Source of the DNA: Pseudofabraea citricarpa | Taxonomy: Eukaryota; Ascomycota; Leotiomycetes; Helotiales; Dermateaceae | DNA: 64,000 bases | Direction of reading: 5' to 3' | Assembly (NCBI GenBank): GCA_029641185.1 | Contig: JAPWGK010000005.1 | Coordinates: forward strand, 186,001-250,000 | Shown: piece by piece, positions 47,337 to 58,525 of the stretch | Layout: every line of letters starts with the position of its first letter | How positions within the stretch are numbered: the stretch's first letter is position 1 | The notes under the pieces: generated by a model | Told to the model about the DNA's origin: nothing | Databases searched by the model: none | The model's input: only the letters and a program-made list of their open reading frames with translations | Program-made: the position numbers and the translations under genes

Positions 47337-49059
47337 ATGGAGAAGAATATTGCTACTCTAGATCCGATCAGTGCTGCTGAGGTGGTGGAAGCGAGTGATA
47401 CAAAAGTCCTTCCGGATGGCTTGCATACAGATATCGGATGGAGTCTGTACAGAGATGCTCTTGAAATGGACCCTTCTGAGCGTGAAGTCATAGCTAAGCA
47501 AGTAAAGCGAAAACTCGATCTCATTCTTATGCCAATGGTTTGTCATTCTCTGTTCACTGAGACTCTCCAGCTTACTCGCTTTAGATGTGCTTTATATACT
47601 TCCTTAGCTATCTTGACAAGCAGACGTTGAACTATGCCAATGCATACGGCTTGAAAGCTGATTTAGGTCTGGTCGGCCGGGATTATTCCTGGATAGCATC
47701 AATTACCAACATTGGCTATCTCGTCTTTGCCTACCCTTCAATTCTTCTACTCCAGAAGCTCCCTATCGGGAAATTCGTTGCTGGAAACTTAATGCTTTGG
47801 GGGGCTATTCTTATGCTTACAACAACCGCTCATAACTTTGCTGGTATAATGGCACTTCGTTTCATTCTAGGGGCAGCTGAAGCTTGCATCGGCCCTGCCT
47901 GGATGTTGCTGACTGGAATGTTCTGGACTCGAGAAGAACAACCATTGAGAATGTGTGAGTGTACATGCCCGTTTGAGTTCCCATATGTCTAATAAATTTC
48001 TAGGAGTTAATTAGAGTGTATCATAAAGAACCTGGATATGAACTTACAAAATCTAGGTCGTGGTGGCTTGGTTGCAATGGTCTTTCCTCTATGGTAGGAG
48101 CTGGGCTCTCTTGGGGATTAGGACACACTTCCTCAAGCCTTGAACCTTGGCAGCTGGTATTTCTAGTACGCAACCCTAAGTTATATGTTGATGCTTTTAT
48201 TAATTGCTCTCAGGTGGTTGGGGTTATTAGCTTTTGTATGGGTGCTGTAGCCTACTTCTTCCTTCCATCGTCTCCGAACGACTGCGTATTTCTCACGTCG
48301 ACAGAACGCATCGTGGCGGTATGGCGAGTCTCCCAAAACCGCACCGGAGTCAAAAACACGCAGTTCCTCTGGTATCAAGCATTTGAAGCAGCAACCGACG
48401 TTAAAATATATCTTTTTGCCGGAATGGCCCTTGGGATGGGAATATGCAACAGTGCTGTTGGCAACTTCTTTAGCGCGATCATTGCTGGATTTGGATTCGG
48501 CAGTGGTAAAGTCCTTCTATACCAGCTCCCTATTGGTGCAATCCAATTTGTTGTAACCATTGCCGGCGGCCTCTTCAGCTCCAAGGTGCCTAACATGCTT
48601 TGCATCACGATAATTCTTGGATTCCTTCCAGCTCTTGCAGGAATGATCGGTATTGCAACGATCAGTCTCGAACACCGACTAGCTCTAGCTGCGTGTACGT
48701 GGCTTCAAGGCGCCTTTGGGGTGTCAAATATACTTAGTTGGACTGTTGTTGCATCTAATGTTGCCGGTCATACAAAACGAACAACTGCGAACTCTGTCTT
48801 TTTCGTCTTTTATGCAGCCGGCAATATCATTGGTCCTTTCTTGTTCATACCTGCCGAGTCACCTCGTTATCTTACGGCAATCAGGTCTCTAGTTGGAATG
48901 TTCAGCTCCTGTATCTTATTTGCTGTGTGTCTCTATGTGGTCATGTTTTTTGACAACAAGAAGAGAGCGAAGGCTTCTATTCCTGATGAAATTGGGGATG
49001 CAGAGGGCTTCACCGATAGGACGGACAAAGAGAACAAAGCATTTAGATACAAGCTTTAA
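47337..49059 (+). CDS. MFS permease, anion:cation symporter (allantoate permease-like)
   Basis: Plasma-membrane transporter of 507 residues with about 12 helices, of the ACS family (Dal5/Tna1/vitamin and allantoate permeases). Exons are 47337-47537, 47585-47952, 48057-48165 and 48214-49059. After a cytosolic N-terminus ending ERKLDLILMPM-like, the family signatures appear: CFIYFLSYLDKQTLNYA in helix 1, then WIASITNIGYLVFAYPS, LRFILGAAEACIGPAW, and after the second splice MSWWLGCNGLSSMVG. The 48 bp third intron (48166-48213) keeps the frame open but would add an unnatural loop if retained; splicing gives PWQLVFLVVGVISFCMG. The substrate is unknown. It converges on the DUF427 gene with a 128 bp gap. 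Confidence 0.9.
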
Positions 49060-49187
49060 AAGAGTCAAATGTGGTTTCAAATTTTGCAGGTGGGAGACTA
49101 AGTCTCTCATAAAGAACTCTTTTAACAAAATTGACTTCGAGAAAGCTCATATCAACCTCTTATGCATGGCCTCCATGCCGATGCATA

Positions 49188-49722
49188 TTACTCTGAAGTT
49201 GTAACAGTGACCATAGTTTTGTCTGCACCATAAAACACCAGTCGTCAGTTATCAATAAAGTGGACAAATATATAATGTCACCTGTGCTTACAAAATGCGA
49301 CATAGTTTTCAATATTCTTAGCTTTCTCCTTGGGCTCGGGATAAAACCAAGCAGCGTTCTTCAGTTCGGTCTCTGTGCCATCATTAACACAACAATCTTT
49401 TATGTTTTAGAGACTCGGGACTTACTGTCAAGACTGATCGTATAATAAGCTGCATCTCCCTTCCAAGGGCAGTGGGTGGAATGGTCAGTCTTTGTGAGAT
49501 ATGACTTGTTGACGGAGCTTGAGGCTTGTGTCAATTAAGACTTCTAATATCCTTCTAGAAGATACACTCACGATGGAGGAAACTACGAGTAAATAAGTAA
49601 GTACACAAGTATTACATTTCAGCAAGGAACCGCCGGCCTACATAGATGTTTCCCTCGACGACTTCATAGTTGTCTGTCTCGGCTAGGACTCTTCCTGCAA
49701 CTTCAGCTTTGGCGTGAGGCAT
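49188..49722 (-). CDS. DUF427 (NTP_transf_9) domain protein in five small exons
   Basis: A 99-residue protein easily missed because no exon exceeds 92 bp. Minus-strand exons are 49642-49722, 49572-49582, 49426-49517, 49292-49372 and 49188-49222 (total 300 bp, in frame). The product shows the whole DUF427 domain: AEVAGRVLAETDNYEVVEGN, then IYFPPSSV, THCPWKGDAAYYTI, and AAWFYPEPKEKAKNIENYVA with a final FY. The CPWKG segment and the FPP turn are signatures of this family. The family is widespread in bacteria and fungi and its biochemical role is not settled. The second exon is only 11 bases. The protein is probably cytosolic. The convergent ACS permease ends 128 bp away; no functional link is evident. 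Confidence 0.88.
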
Positions 49723-52235
49723 TGTGTCTGTTGTGATGAAAGTTCAGTATTGCGAATTTGAAATCGATGATCTCTTCAAAATGACCGCTGACAGAAGAAG
49801 AGGATGAGGGAGGGGTTCGTCATCAGGTAGTGCACCGTCACGTGTGCACTAAAATGAGGGGGATGGGAGGCTTGACTTTCCGGGGAACCGCTTTGTCACG
49901 ACATAATCATGTCATCCATCTCTTCGCCTCTAAGATTTCTTTTTCACCAATGGACTCTGTATCCGATTGTCAGCATTCACAATTACCCCGTTGCTCTGGC
50001 TTATGGGGATTAGAAATACCATGTTTGGACGCTCAAGCTTTCCGCATGGCCGGTCTCCCAGATGAAGCTCGAGGCTGTTTCCTCTACGGGTCTTCCGGAT
50101 TCTTACTGCACCATCCCTAGAGTCAATTGCGGTCTACCGAAGACGCCAAAGCATTGCGATGTCAATTTTCAATTGGTATTCAACCTGCGAGTTGGTCCTG
50201 CCGAATCTCATTGACAAGCATTTGAAGGTCTGCTATCTGGACTTGTTTGGAGCACGTAGAACGAGTCTTGGTACAAGTGACACTACTGCATTATGCCCGT
50301 TTCCATCGCCAATTCAGCGAATTATTTCCGGTTTGCCTTCTTCCATCATTAGAGTTTAATGCTAAGGATGAGCAAGGGGTATCGCTGCGACATCATGAAA
50401 GTGCATCTTCTCTAGCGTACAACCACTGCCCGTCAGTGTTTCTTCAAGCTATTATCTGTCTAAGAGATGTGTATTTACCTCCCTTGGGATAATTGTCTTG
50501 TACCAACCATGGTCAAGGGCCATGTCAACTATGCTATGCGAGGCTAAATTCTGGCCACGGTATAGTCAGCTTCTGGAAGTCCAATTTCATTGGGAAGCAA
50601 TTGAGGACTCACTCGACCCTCATTTTGAGTTTTGGTCACGGAAAATGTCCTCAACGGAATGTTAAGGAAGCAGGCTCATATAACCATATCATAGTCTGAA
50701 GAGTACTTGCCATTTCAATATTGTCTTTGCAATGGAATCACAATTTCAAATGCCAGAAAGCTCTAAATTGTCAGTAAGCGTCTTATCATGATTTGATCAT
50801 TTCAGGTCCGAAGGTTGTTTATGCTCACTTAACATTAGTATCTGATTACCTCGATGAGACGTTGTTGTTCCGCTCTCCAACCCCATTTCGGCTGCATCCG
50901 AATTTCAAGGATATCAATGCCATGCTACAATCGGTGGCAGATTTAAAATTGGACTGCTTTGCAGCCAGGCTTGCAAAAGACACTGCCATTCGACGGAGAA
51001 GGAGGTTGCATGCGCGTCAACTGCAGATTGAGCCGAAGCTAATCGAGCCATCGACATCATCCACAAGGTCTAGAAGACTTCTACTCGACACCTAGACTCC
51101 GTGTCTGGTCAAGTCTAAATGGTCAACACGTGGAGATTGCCATGCTAGGTGAATCATATACATTCGACGTCACCTAAACTTTTAAATTGCAAAATTTCTC
51201 AGTATGTTAGAAGAATGCTATCAAGAAGATTATGATAAGGCATGCTGAAGTGGTAGCAGTCGGGTAGTATTCCCTTCCCGCAATAACTCCGCAGTAGAAC
51301 AGACTATTAAGTTCCGCCAGTACATGCCGCGTGCAACTGAGCACGGCGATACCACGGGTAGCTGTATAGAAGGCCTGTGTATGCGTCTTCATCACAGGTA
51401 TATTATTATGCCGACTTTACGAACATCCCCAGAGGGCAGGTAAGTACTGTTTTTTTGGCCTTATCACTTTCCACATCTTCCTAATTTTGTGAAGTGAGCA
51501 GGGCATCTGATCAAAGCGGGTGCAAGCAATTGGGGGGATGTAATATTGATCTTCTTATCATTCGCTATAGATCCACCAAGCATTCGCCGTGGCCCTTGCA
51601 CCCCTCGCTTGCATGATGGCAAGATAGGAGTGTGTTCCTGGCACTTCCTGGTTAACGAGCCTTGATAGGTGGAGTGGACACTTGTGCCTGCACAACACGT
51701 AGCTACCCCTCCTGTGAAATCAGGTTTGGTGGATTGGCTGGCGCTGCGATATGATAAAAGCCTAAGCACAATCTGGACATTGGTTCCACGGCTATGTTTT
51801 GATTCTTGCCAAAGAGCCGGTGTCCAGATCTGGAGCTGCATCAGCCAGGTTGGGATACTGATTACCGGGGGCAAGCGACCAAGAGATGGTCGGCTGATCT
51901 CTTAAGATGGCTAAACCACCGCAGCCCCCCTTCTCGATAAGAAGGTCAGGAGGATTAAGCATTATCGCCTGGAGATAGTTGTTGATGTCCTCAATTTTTC
52001 GGACGATTATTTCATAACAGGACATTTACCCTCATTTGCTGCAGGAACAAGGTCAAGTGCCTTGATTAGTTCGCGGCATGTGCTTTTAGGTTGCGCGGAG
52101 CCTGTATCTGCCTTGAGCCGGCGTGCGACTGGTGTAACTATAGAGAGAAACAAATTATATAGGATCGCAATCTGCTCTCAAATATTCCAGCTTTTCACCC
52201 CCTCCTCTGTCTGTGTTTTTTGTTCCTTTCCAGTC
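49723..52235. other. Gene-poor stretch with decayed coding remnants
   Basis: About 2.5 kb. Apart from the fragmentary frames at 49950-51095 (separate entry), I see only the 5' side of the DUF427 gene and the ceramidase promoter. TATATAGG at 52154-52161 is a possible TATA box of the ceramidase gene. Confidence 0.45.
49950..51095 (+). pseudogene. Possible decayed gene, unidentified
   Basis: A chain of coding-like fragments in shifting frames on the plus strand. MDSVSDCQHSQLPRC starts at 49950, RCSGLWGLEIPCLDAQAFRM continues, and stops interrupt at 50118. LHYARFHRQFSELFPVCLLP follows at about 50288-50350, and KDTAIRRRRRLHARQLQIEP occurs at about 50977-51040. The composition looks protein-like but I could not join the fragments with good splice sites. 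It could be a degraded regulator or nothing at all. No family is recognised. Confidence 0.22.
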
Positions 52236-54794
52236 ATGATGCAGTCGCCACAATATTCTGAGCTTCCAACCGAGGAAGAGAATCGGCAGTTGCAAAGAGG
52301 GTCCAATGTCAAGATCCCAAGACGAAGCAATCTATTGGTTGCCACCACGACATTGCTTATTACTGTAGCATTGCTCCTTTTAGCAGCTGGGACAGCGAAA
52401 GTGTGGAAGCAGAAGAATGCGAGTTCAGTTGACGATTCGGATTGGCTACGCAACTACCGAGCTAGAGCGACAGGCGATGAATACTTGTTAGGAGTTGGGA
52501 AAGCAGATGTGACAGGGTACGCAGCCATAAACCCAAAATACGCAAAACATCTAACATTCCCATCATAGACCTGTGGTGGAAATTAATTTCATGGGATATG
52601 CAGACTTGAGCCAAGTGGGAACTGGTCTTCGTCAACGCATTTATTCTCGAGCCTTCATTGTGGGAGATGTGGACAATCCATCCGATCGCTTCGTCTACCT
52701 AGTGCTCGACACTCAATCTGGTGATACCGCAGTGCGCTATGGAATCCTTGAGGCTCTCGCAAATCTGGGCTCCGAATATGCCGTCTACACACAGGAAAAC
52801 GTTGCTGTCACCGGTACACACTCGCATTCAGGTCCTGGCGCCTGGCTCAACTACTTGCTTCCTCAGATAACCAGTCTTGGATTTGACCAGCAGAGCTACC
52901 AAGCGATAGTTGACGGAGCTGTTCTTTCTATTCAGCGTGCTCACGAATCACTTACTTCTGGTACTCTCAGCTACGGCGAGACTACCATCGAAGATGCAAA
53001 TATCAATCGCAGTCTTTGGGCATACTTGGCAAATCCGGCGGCTGAGAGAGCTCAATATGACTATGACACCGATAAGACACTCTCCATGCTTCGGTTCCAG
53101 AGAGCGAGCGATGGGTTAAATATGGGTGTCTTGACTTGGTATTCTGTCCATGGAACTTCCGCTCTCCAAAATAACACTCACGTCACTGGAGACAACAAAG
53201 GTGTTGCTGCTTATTTGTTTGAGAAAGCAGCTCTTGATGATGCAACTGCAGCTGATGGATTCGTCGCTGGGTTTTCTCAATCTAGTGTTGGTGATACCAC
53301 GTAAGTACTACACCAAACCCACAGTACTTTATTCCCTTTGTATGCTACAATGGAGCTAACCGACCGATAGTCCTAATGTGCTTGGCGCTTGGTGCGATGA
53401 CGGCTCCGGGCAGCAATGCACGCTCGAGAACAGCACTTGCTCTGGGACAAGCCAGGCATGTCATGGGCGCGGTCCAGAGTTTCAAAAATTGGATCTTGGT
53501 ATATCTAGTTGTTATGAAATTGGAAGGCGACAGTTTGCTGGGGCCAAGTCGTTATACGTAAGTGAAAAAATAGGCGATCTAACCTTATCATATACCAAAG
53601 CAGAATCTGACAGATATTTTTAGGACTCCTTTGATTCTGTCTCTACTCCGATTAAAGGGTCAAGTGTGAAATCATTTCATACTTTTCAGGATATGCAATA
53701 TTTCAGCTTCCAGCTTCCGAATGGCACGACAGTTCAAACCTGCCCAGCCGCGCTCGGGTATTCCTTCGCCGCGGGAACAAGCGACGGGCCTGGTGCTTTT
53801 GATTTCACTCAATCAGACTCGGGCGAACCGAGTGCAAGTCCAGTATGGGCTGTTGTCAGCGGTCTTCTTAGGACCCCCTCTGCCGCTCAAGTAAGTTTTC
53901 GTCTATTTAAAAAATCATAATGACATGCTAATAGTCCTCTGATAGGCTGCGTGCCAACAACCGAAACCTATTCTTCTAGACGTTGGAGAGCTAACCTCTC
54001 CGTATAATTGGTCGCCTAACATCGTTGATATGCAAATGCTCCGAGTAGGTCAACTAATGATGGTGATTTCTCCCGCAGAAGTTACAACCATGTCCGGTCG
54101 CCGCTGGAAAGACGCCGTGAAAGCCGCGGCTCTCGAGGCCTCCATCACTGAAGAGGTTCCCATTGCAGTCGTTGGCGGTCCTGCAAACACTTACGCTCAC
54201 TACGTTGCCACAGAAGAAGAATACGGCATTCAGAGATACGAAGGGGCAAGTACACTGTATGGTCCCCATGAACTTCAGGCTTTCATCAACATCACGACCA
54301 GTAACATTGCCTATCTTGCACCGGGTTCTACTTCAAGTCCTCCGGCGGGTCCTTCGCCGCCAAATAATGCTGGAAACTCACTAGACTTCATCACTGGTGT
54401 AGTCTTCGATGGCGCGGATATTGGCAAGAGTTTTGGAGATGTGACAGTCCAGCCCAATACTTCGTATGCACGAGGAGCTGTGGTGAATGCAACCTTTATT
54501 GGTGCTAACCCTCGCAATAACCTTCGTCTTGAAGGTACATTTGCAGCTGTTGAAAAAGTTGGAAGTGATGGCACAACATGGACTCAGGTACGCGACGACT
54601 TTGATTGGACTCTGGTATACTCTTGGTACCGGGACAATGGCCTCTTTGGAACTAGCCACGTTGTGATTTCCTGGGAGACGGAACCGACTGCTACAACCGG
54701 GACCTATAGGATTAAGTATTACGGTGATCATAAAGATCTGGGGGGAACGATCACGGCATTCACAGGAACGAGTAATTCGTTCACTTTATCTTGA
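52236..54794 (+). CDS. Neutral/alkaline ceramidase
   Basis: Hydrolyses ceramide to sphingosine and fatty acid. It has 771 residues in five exons: 52236-52516, 52569-53300, 53371-53557, 53624-53890 and 53946-54794. After about 30 cytosolic residues, a hydrophobic anchor (LLVATTTLLITVALLLLAAG) makes it a type II membrane protein. The catalytic domain opens LLGVGKADVTGPVVEINFMGYA and has the zinc-site segment TGTHSHSGPG and the further His in YSVHGTSALQNNTH. The family's active-site hexapeptide GDVSPN/GDTSPN reads GDTTPN here, with Thr at the nucleophile position. That codon is split by the second intron (AC|T). A C-terminal immunoglobulin-like domain (DFITGVVFDGADIGKSFGD...) ends the chain. Family call firm; activity uncertain because of the Ser to Thr change. 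Confidence 0.92.
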
Positions 54795-54878
54795 GATGAC
54801 ACTTCATGAAGCGAGGAAAGCGAGGAGTTTGTGCACGGTGTTCTTGAGGAGCTGGTAGTTTTGTTGATATTTGGTAGT

Positions 54879-56274
54879 CTAGACCTCCACTATTTGGTCG
54901 TCTTCGTCTTCGTCTTCGTCTTCGCTCTCTTCTTGCTCTGCCCAATTCCCTGCTTGTGAATTCGGCACTCGTGAGAATGCCTTTGCTGGTTTGCGAGATA
55001 CCAATGCGGTCATTCCCGCATCGACTTTCTCATCGTTTTCTTCATCTCGCATCAGCACTTGTACCAATCGCTCGCATGCTTCTCGCACTTCATCATTTTC
55101 CACGTGCATATGCGTCTCCCTAATTATTGGGTAAACTTTGATTTCTCTCATGAGATCCCGCCCTTCTCGCGTTGTTGTGAGTAACATGAGCGTTTCTACA
55201 TGTGTTTGGATTATGGCCGGTTCGCTATCTCTTGTTTTATCTGGCGGAAGAAGCTGCAGATCTGGTAACATAGACATAGTATCCTCTTCGTCATACTCTT
55301 CGCTTCCCGTGATGGGTAATAATAGGTATGGCAGAATGTTTATCTCATCCTCCGATAAGAAAGCAGGATGAGAAGGAATCTCAAAAGCTACATTCTTGAT
55401 CGTCGACGCTACACCCTTTCTCCTTATATCAGATTTGTGCTCTGTGAAAACAGTCAGTTTTGTGAGAGGTACTACATCGTCGTAGCTTTGCTTCGTCACA
55501 AAATATTTTCTGCCCTCCTCGTGTTTTGCAAGATCTGCAAAAAGATACGCCAAGTAATCGTAGTCGGCGTCTTTGTTATATGTTCCATCAGCACCCTTCA
55601 CGAAGAGATCTAGCAGTTGGTCGATTGCGCAGTCGTTGGATCCTAGCTCTTTGGGTGCTGGGCGCTCGAGGGTAAGTATACTTTTAAGATCATCCCATTT
55701 CGCAAGATTTGCTAGTAGCATTGCTAAAAGGTTCGCGTTGGGTTCTGTAGGATTCTATAGAGGTGGCGCATAAATTAGCTATTTGAAAATATGTCTAGGA
55801 GAACTAGGAGACTGTAGACTGACATACGGTCACACGGCTCAACACAGTATTCACAAATTCCTTATCCGCCGCAAGGAATTCGAGGACCTCGCGGTCCGTC
55901 GATAGATTTATAAGCATTGTAATCGAATCTTTAGCTATTTGCTGTAGGAAAATCAGTGCTTGTTGGTAGGAATGCGCCTCGGTTTACTGACAGCATAATC
56001 TCGCACAAGAAGCTTTAGGTCCGTAACAGGAAGAAGCTGATTCGTCTTGAATACCGCTGGCTGTGAAAGGGAATATGGCACTAAGTTCCCGACAGCTGGG
56101 TCCAAAAAGTCAGTTCTGCATTTATTTGGAGGGGCAATGTGAACTTACCAAGCTGTCTTACTTGCGTGTTTCCATGAGATATGAAATCAACGAGCTATTG
56201 GAACATGTGCGTCAGCACATTGCCTTGGGAACATTTTGAGTGTGCACTATTACCTGTTCTAACTCTGTCGGCAT
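54879..56274 (-). CDS. hgh1: HGH1 homolog, armadillo-like eEF2 chaperone
   Basis: A cytosolic helical-repeat protein of 386 residues that in yeast helps fold translation elongation factor 2. Five minus-strand exons (56254-56274, 56149-56194, 55992-56095, 55828-55941 and 54879-55754) join in frame. The first is just 21 bases (MPTELEQ). The start gives MPTELEQLVDFISHGNTQVR, then AVGNLVPYS. Later features match the family: NLLAMLLANLAKWDD, YLAYLFADLAKHEEGRKYF, the region VVPLTKLTVFTEHKSDIRRK with GVASTIKNVAFE, ILPYLLLPITGSEEYDEED, and RETHMHVENDEVREACERLV. The chain ends in a strongly acidic tail. It converges on the ceramidase gene with an 84 bp gap. Confidence 0.9.
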
Positions 56275-56343
56275 TTTGACCTCTTTTGGTGTGTTGCTTT
56301 GGATATCATCGATTTCTAGAAATTATTTCATGGAGGGGTTATC

Positions 56344-56583
56344 TCACCAAATCCAGTCTAGCCTGTGGCAGAAAGCCATCACACCGCTTTGTCGCCTTGA
56401 TATACAATCACGTGACATATCTACAAAAATACCACTGTTGACCAACCTCTCAACTGTCTCCTCCAGCAAGACGTTATATTCATCTTCTTCTTGGCCAAGG
56501 GCAGTTTTTCCCAAGCCACCAACACAATTTAGGCGGTGTCGATAAAGTGCCCTGATCAACGGGCTGGAAAGCTTAGACGTTAT
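56344..56583 (-). pseudogene. Possible LYR-motif gene remnant upstream of HGH1
   Basis: A coding-like frame on the minus strand. The segment KLSSPLIRALYRHRLN resembles the start of LYR-motif mitochondrial assembly proteins. It continues GKTALGQEEDEYNVLLEETV and ERLVNSGIFVDMSRDC. The codon where an initiator would be expected is ATA, not ATG (56581-56583), and no spliced upstream ATG is evident. It may be a dead copy, a mis-started gene or chance. Confidence is low. Confidence 0.22.
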
Positions 56584-57155
56584 AGTTGGTAATTGGGAAA
56601 ACTGGAGACTTCCGCGTCAAATGCTAGAGAGAGATCATAGAAGGTTGCTAATTACAATTGTCAAAAAACGGTCATAAGGATTACAATTGCACTGGATAGT
56701 AAACACGCAATCAGGAGTCGATCCGACTTAGATTATAGGACCTACTCAGCTCGCGAGTGCAACTGGGAGCACAATGGCGACTCTCACTTTTAAAGCGCAT
56801 ACAGCCAAAAGACCTAACACGGATTTAATTTTAAAGGGCAACTTTTTTCTTTGACGCAAGATTGCAGTCAACTTTGCTAAACTCGTTTATCAAGTACATT
56901 CTCATATATTACGTCGCTTGAAGGCAAAAGGGGACCAGAAGCTAAACAATATCGAAATAACTGGACCTGCAAAACGAGCCCTTGCACTCCCAAAAATGAG
57001 CTTTTAAGCTATTTGGTTTATTTCAAATGCCCACCAAACCAAGATTTTTTCCTCGCTCCCAAGAAGCTGCGTCCTCATATCATCAAATCTACTGTCATAT
57101 TTTTACAATGTATTATAATTTCAAGGGACCTGGATAAGAAGGAAAAGCCTAATTG

Positions 57156-57389
57156 ATGTTTTTCCTATTCAGTGAATCTATAATTTACCGATGCAAGCAT
57201 TGCAAAACGTCTTACCAGGTTTGTATATACCTTGACACAGCTAGAAACCATTTACATCAATTAGGACCTTCAATAATTGGTTTGCAAGTACCTTCTATGC
57301 CCTCTGGCAGGAGTAGAAATACTGTTAGAGGTCCTGAAGAAACCGAATTATCTCGAGGCTGTTTGCAAAATGGCCTATGTGTTTACTAG
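57156..57389 (+). pseudogene. Possible BED-type zinc-finger / hAT transposase remnant
   Basis: A 77-codon open frame containing YRCKHCKTSYQ, then ARNHLHQLG. That is a C-x2-C...H pattern like the BED finger found at the start of hAT transposases. No transposase core, terminal inverted repeats or target-site duplication is visible, and the rest (SMPSGRSRNTVRGPEETE) is uninformative. It could be a decayed element or chance. Confidence 0.25.
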
Positions 57390-57849
57390 CCATTGTTACT
57401 CATAGAAAGTATGGCTATCTACGACACCAGAATCAATGGTATTTTTGTAAGGAGCAGTATTTATAGCATGACTCACTCATATCTGAATTATGAATAAATT
57501 AAACCGCTTCGGCGCTTCTGGGGTAAAAGTGCGAGTCTTCAATCCAATGTATTAGTAAGAACGAGATTATTGATATCTATATGTAATTCAATTCCGACCT
57601 AGGGAGGGTTTTTGTCATTACTGATCAGAATTATTATAGCAGTCTTGTAGAAGGTTTTAAGATATCATGGGTACGAGTGGTAGGCCTTGTCAATTGGGCA
57701 GTGGTTGCTGAGATCTTTGACAGTCACGAAGTCAAGCTGAAGCCAATTAAAGGATGGTGACTTTTTAGCCATACTAGTAATTGTATGATCGCTAATCCAA
57801 TGATTTTCATCTGCAGGCGCTCTTAGGCTCTTCAATTATTCCCTAGGTA

Positions 57850-57964
57850 GCTATAAATATGATTCAGTATAACAAAGCAGGCGTGTTTGGAATTCCGCTT
57901 GAGAATACCTTATATGACTCAACACATATGATTCCCTTGTCAAGCTATGAATGAGTATATATAA
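57850..57964 (+). promoter_or_regulatory. Conserved promoter module of array gene A
   Basis: Closely matches the module upstream of gene B: ATATGATTCA, then AACAAAGCAGGCGTGTTTGG, then GAATACCTTATATGACTCA. A bZIP/Gcn4-type TGACTCA sits at 57915-57921 and a TATA box (TATATATAA) at 57956-57964, 150 bp before the ATG at 58106. Conservation between copies marks it as functional or recently duplicated. Confidence 0.65.
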
Positions 57965-58105
57965 CTCCATAGATGCTTAAAATCTGCACTCTGGTAGTAC
58001 TTGATGATAGCATCACAAAACAATCAAAAGCAGCATTCTCAATCGCTTCTAAAATCAAGACCGAACGACAAAACTATCCTCATCTACACAAAATATCTAG
58101 CAAAC

Positions 58106-58525
58106 ATGTCATCTAGCGAGCAAGGGGCCCGAAAACACATAATACCCCGAAAACACAAAATACCGTCATGTCATGACTGCCAATCTGAATTACTTGTGCT
58201 TATCTCGAAGTTGTCGTGCCGTCACCATCCTATCTTCAGCAAAGCGGAGCTAGATAGGTACGAACGTAAACTGATGGATCACTCACGGCGCTGTGAAGTA
58301 GCCTGGATTTACTTAAACAAAATCGCAGATGCCCGGAACGAATTTTACCGCTCTAAATTATGCGAGCTCTGCATAATACATGTAGCTTGTCAGCGAACTT
58401 TGAGAGAAAACCCCGTACCCTGCCAGGAGACTCTGATTACAGAGAACATCATCAATTTTACCACGTACCATGCGAAAAATTGTGAGGGAGCTGCGGAATA
58501 TGCAGAGCAGTTTAACAAGATTTAA
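58106..58525 (+). CDS. Array gene A: Cys/His two-module small protein
   Basis: Intronless, 139 residues, no signal peptide or membrane helix, family not recognised. Two similar putative metal-binding modules stand in tandem: Cys22-x2-Cys25 then His59-x3-Cys63, and Cys86-x2-Cys89 then His122-x3-Cys126. The C-to-H gaps (34 and 33 positions) are nearly equal. The best-conserved stretch relative to gene B is KLMDHSRRC...SKLCELCIIHVACQR. I chose the ATG at 58106 because it lies 150 bp from the TATA box, exactly as in gene B. An in-frame ATG at 58004 would add 34 residues of UTR-like composition only 48 bp from the TATA box. Zinc binding is inferred from the spacing, not known. Confidence 0.72.
   Translation: MSSSEQGARKHIIPRKHKIPSCHDCQSELLVLISKLSCRHHPIFSKAELDRYERKLMDHSRRCEVAWIYLNKIADARNEFYRSKLCELCIIHVACQRTLRENPVPCQETLITENIINFTTYHAKNCEGAAEYAEQFNKI

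Larger units (their letters stand above)
56584..58105. other. AT-rich gene-poor region
   Basis: About 1.5 kb, strongly AT-rich, at the left border of the tandem small-gene array. It holds the possible BED-finger remnant at 57156-57389 and, from about 57850, the promoter of the first array gene. Nothing else is supported. Confidence 0.5.

Noticed and set aside
58004..58105. Longer N-terminus of array gene A
   Set aside because: It would leave only 48 bp from TATA to ATG and adds UTR-like Gln/Ser/Asn residues absent from gene B; the 58106 start matches B at exactly 150 bp.
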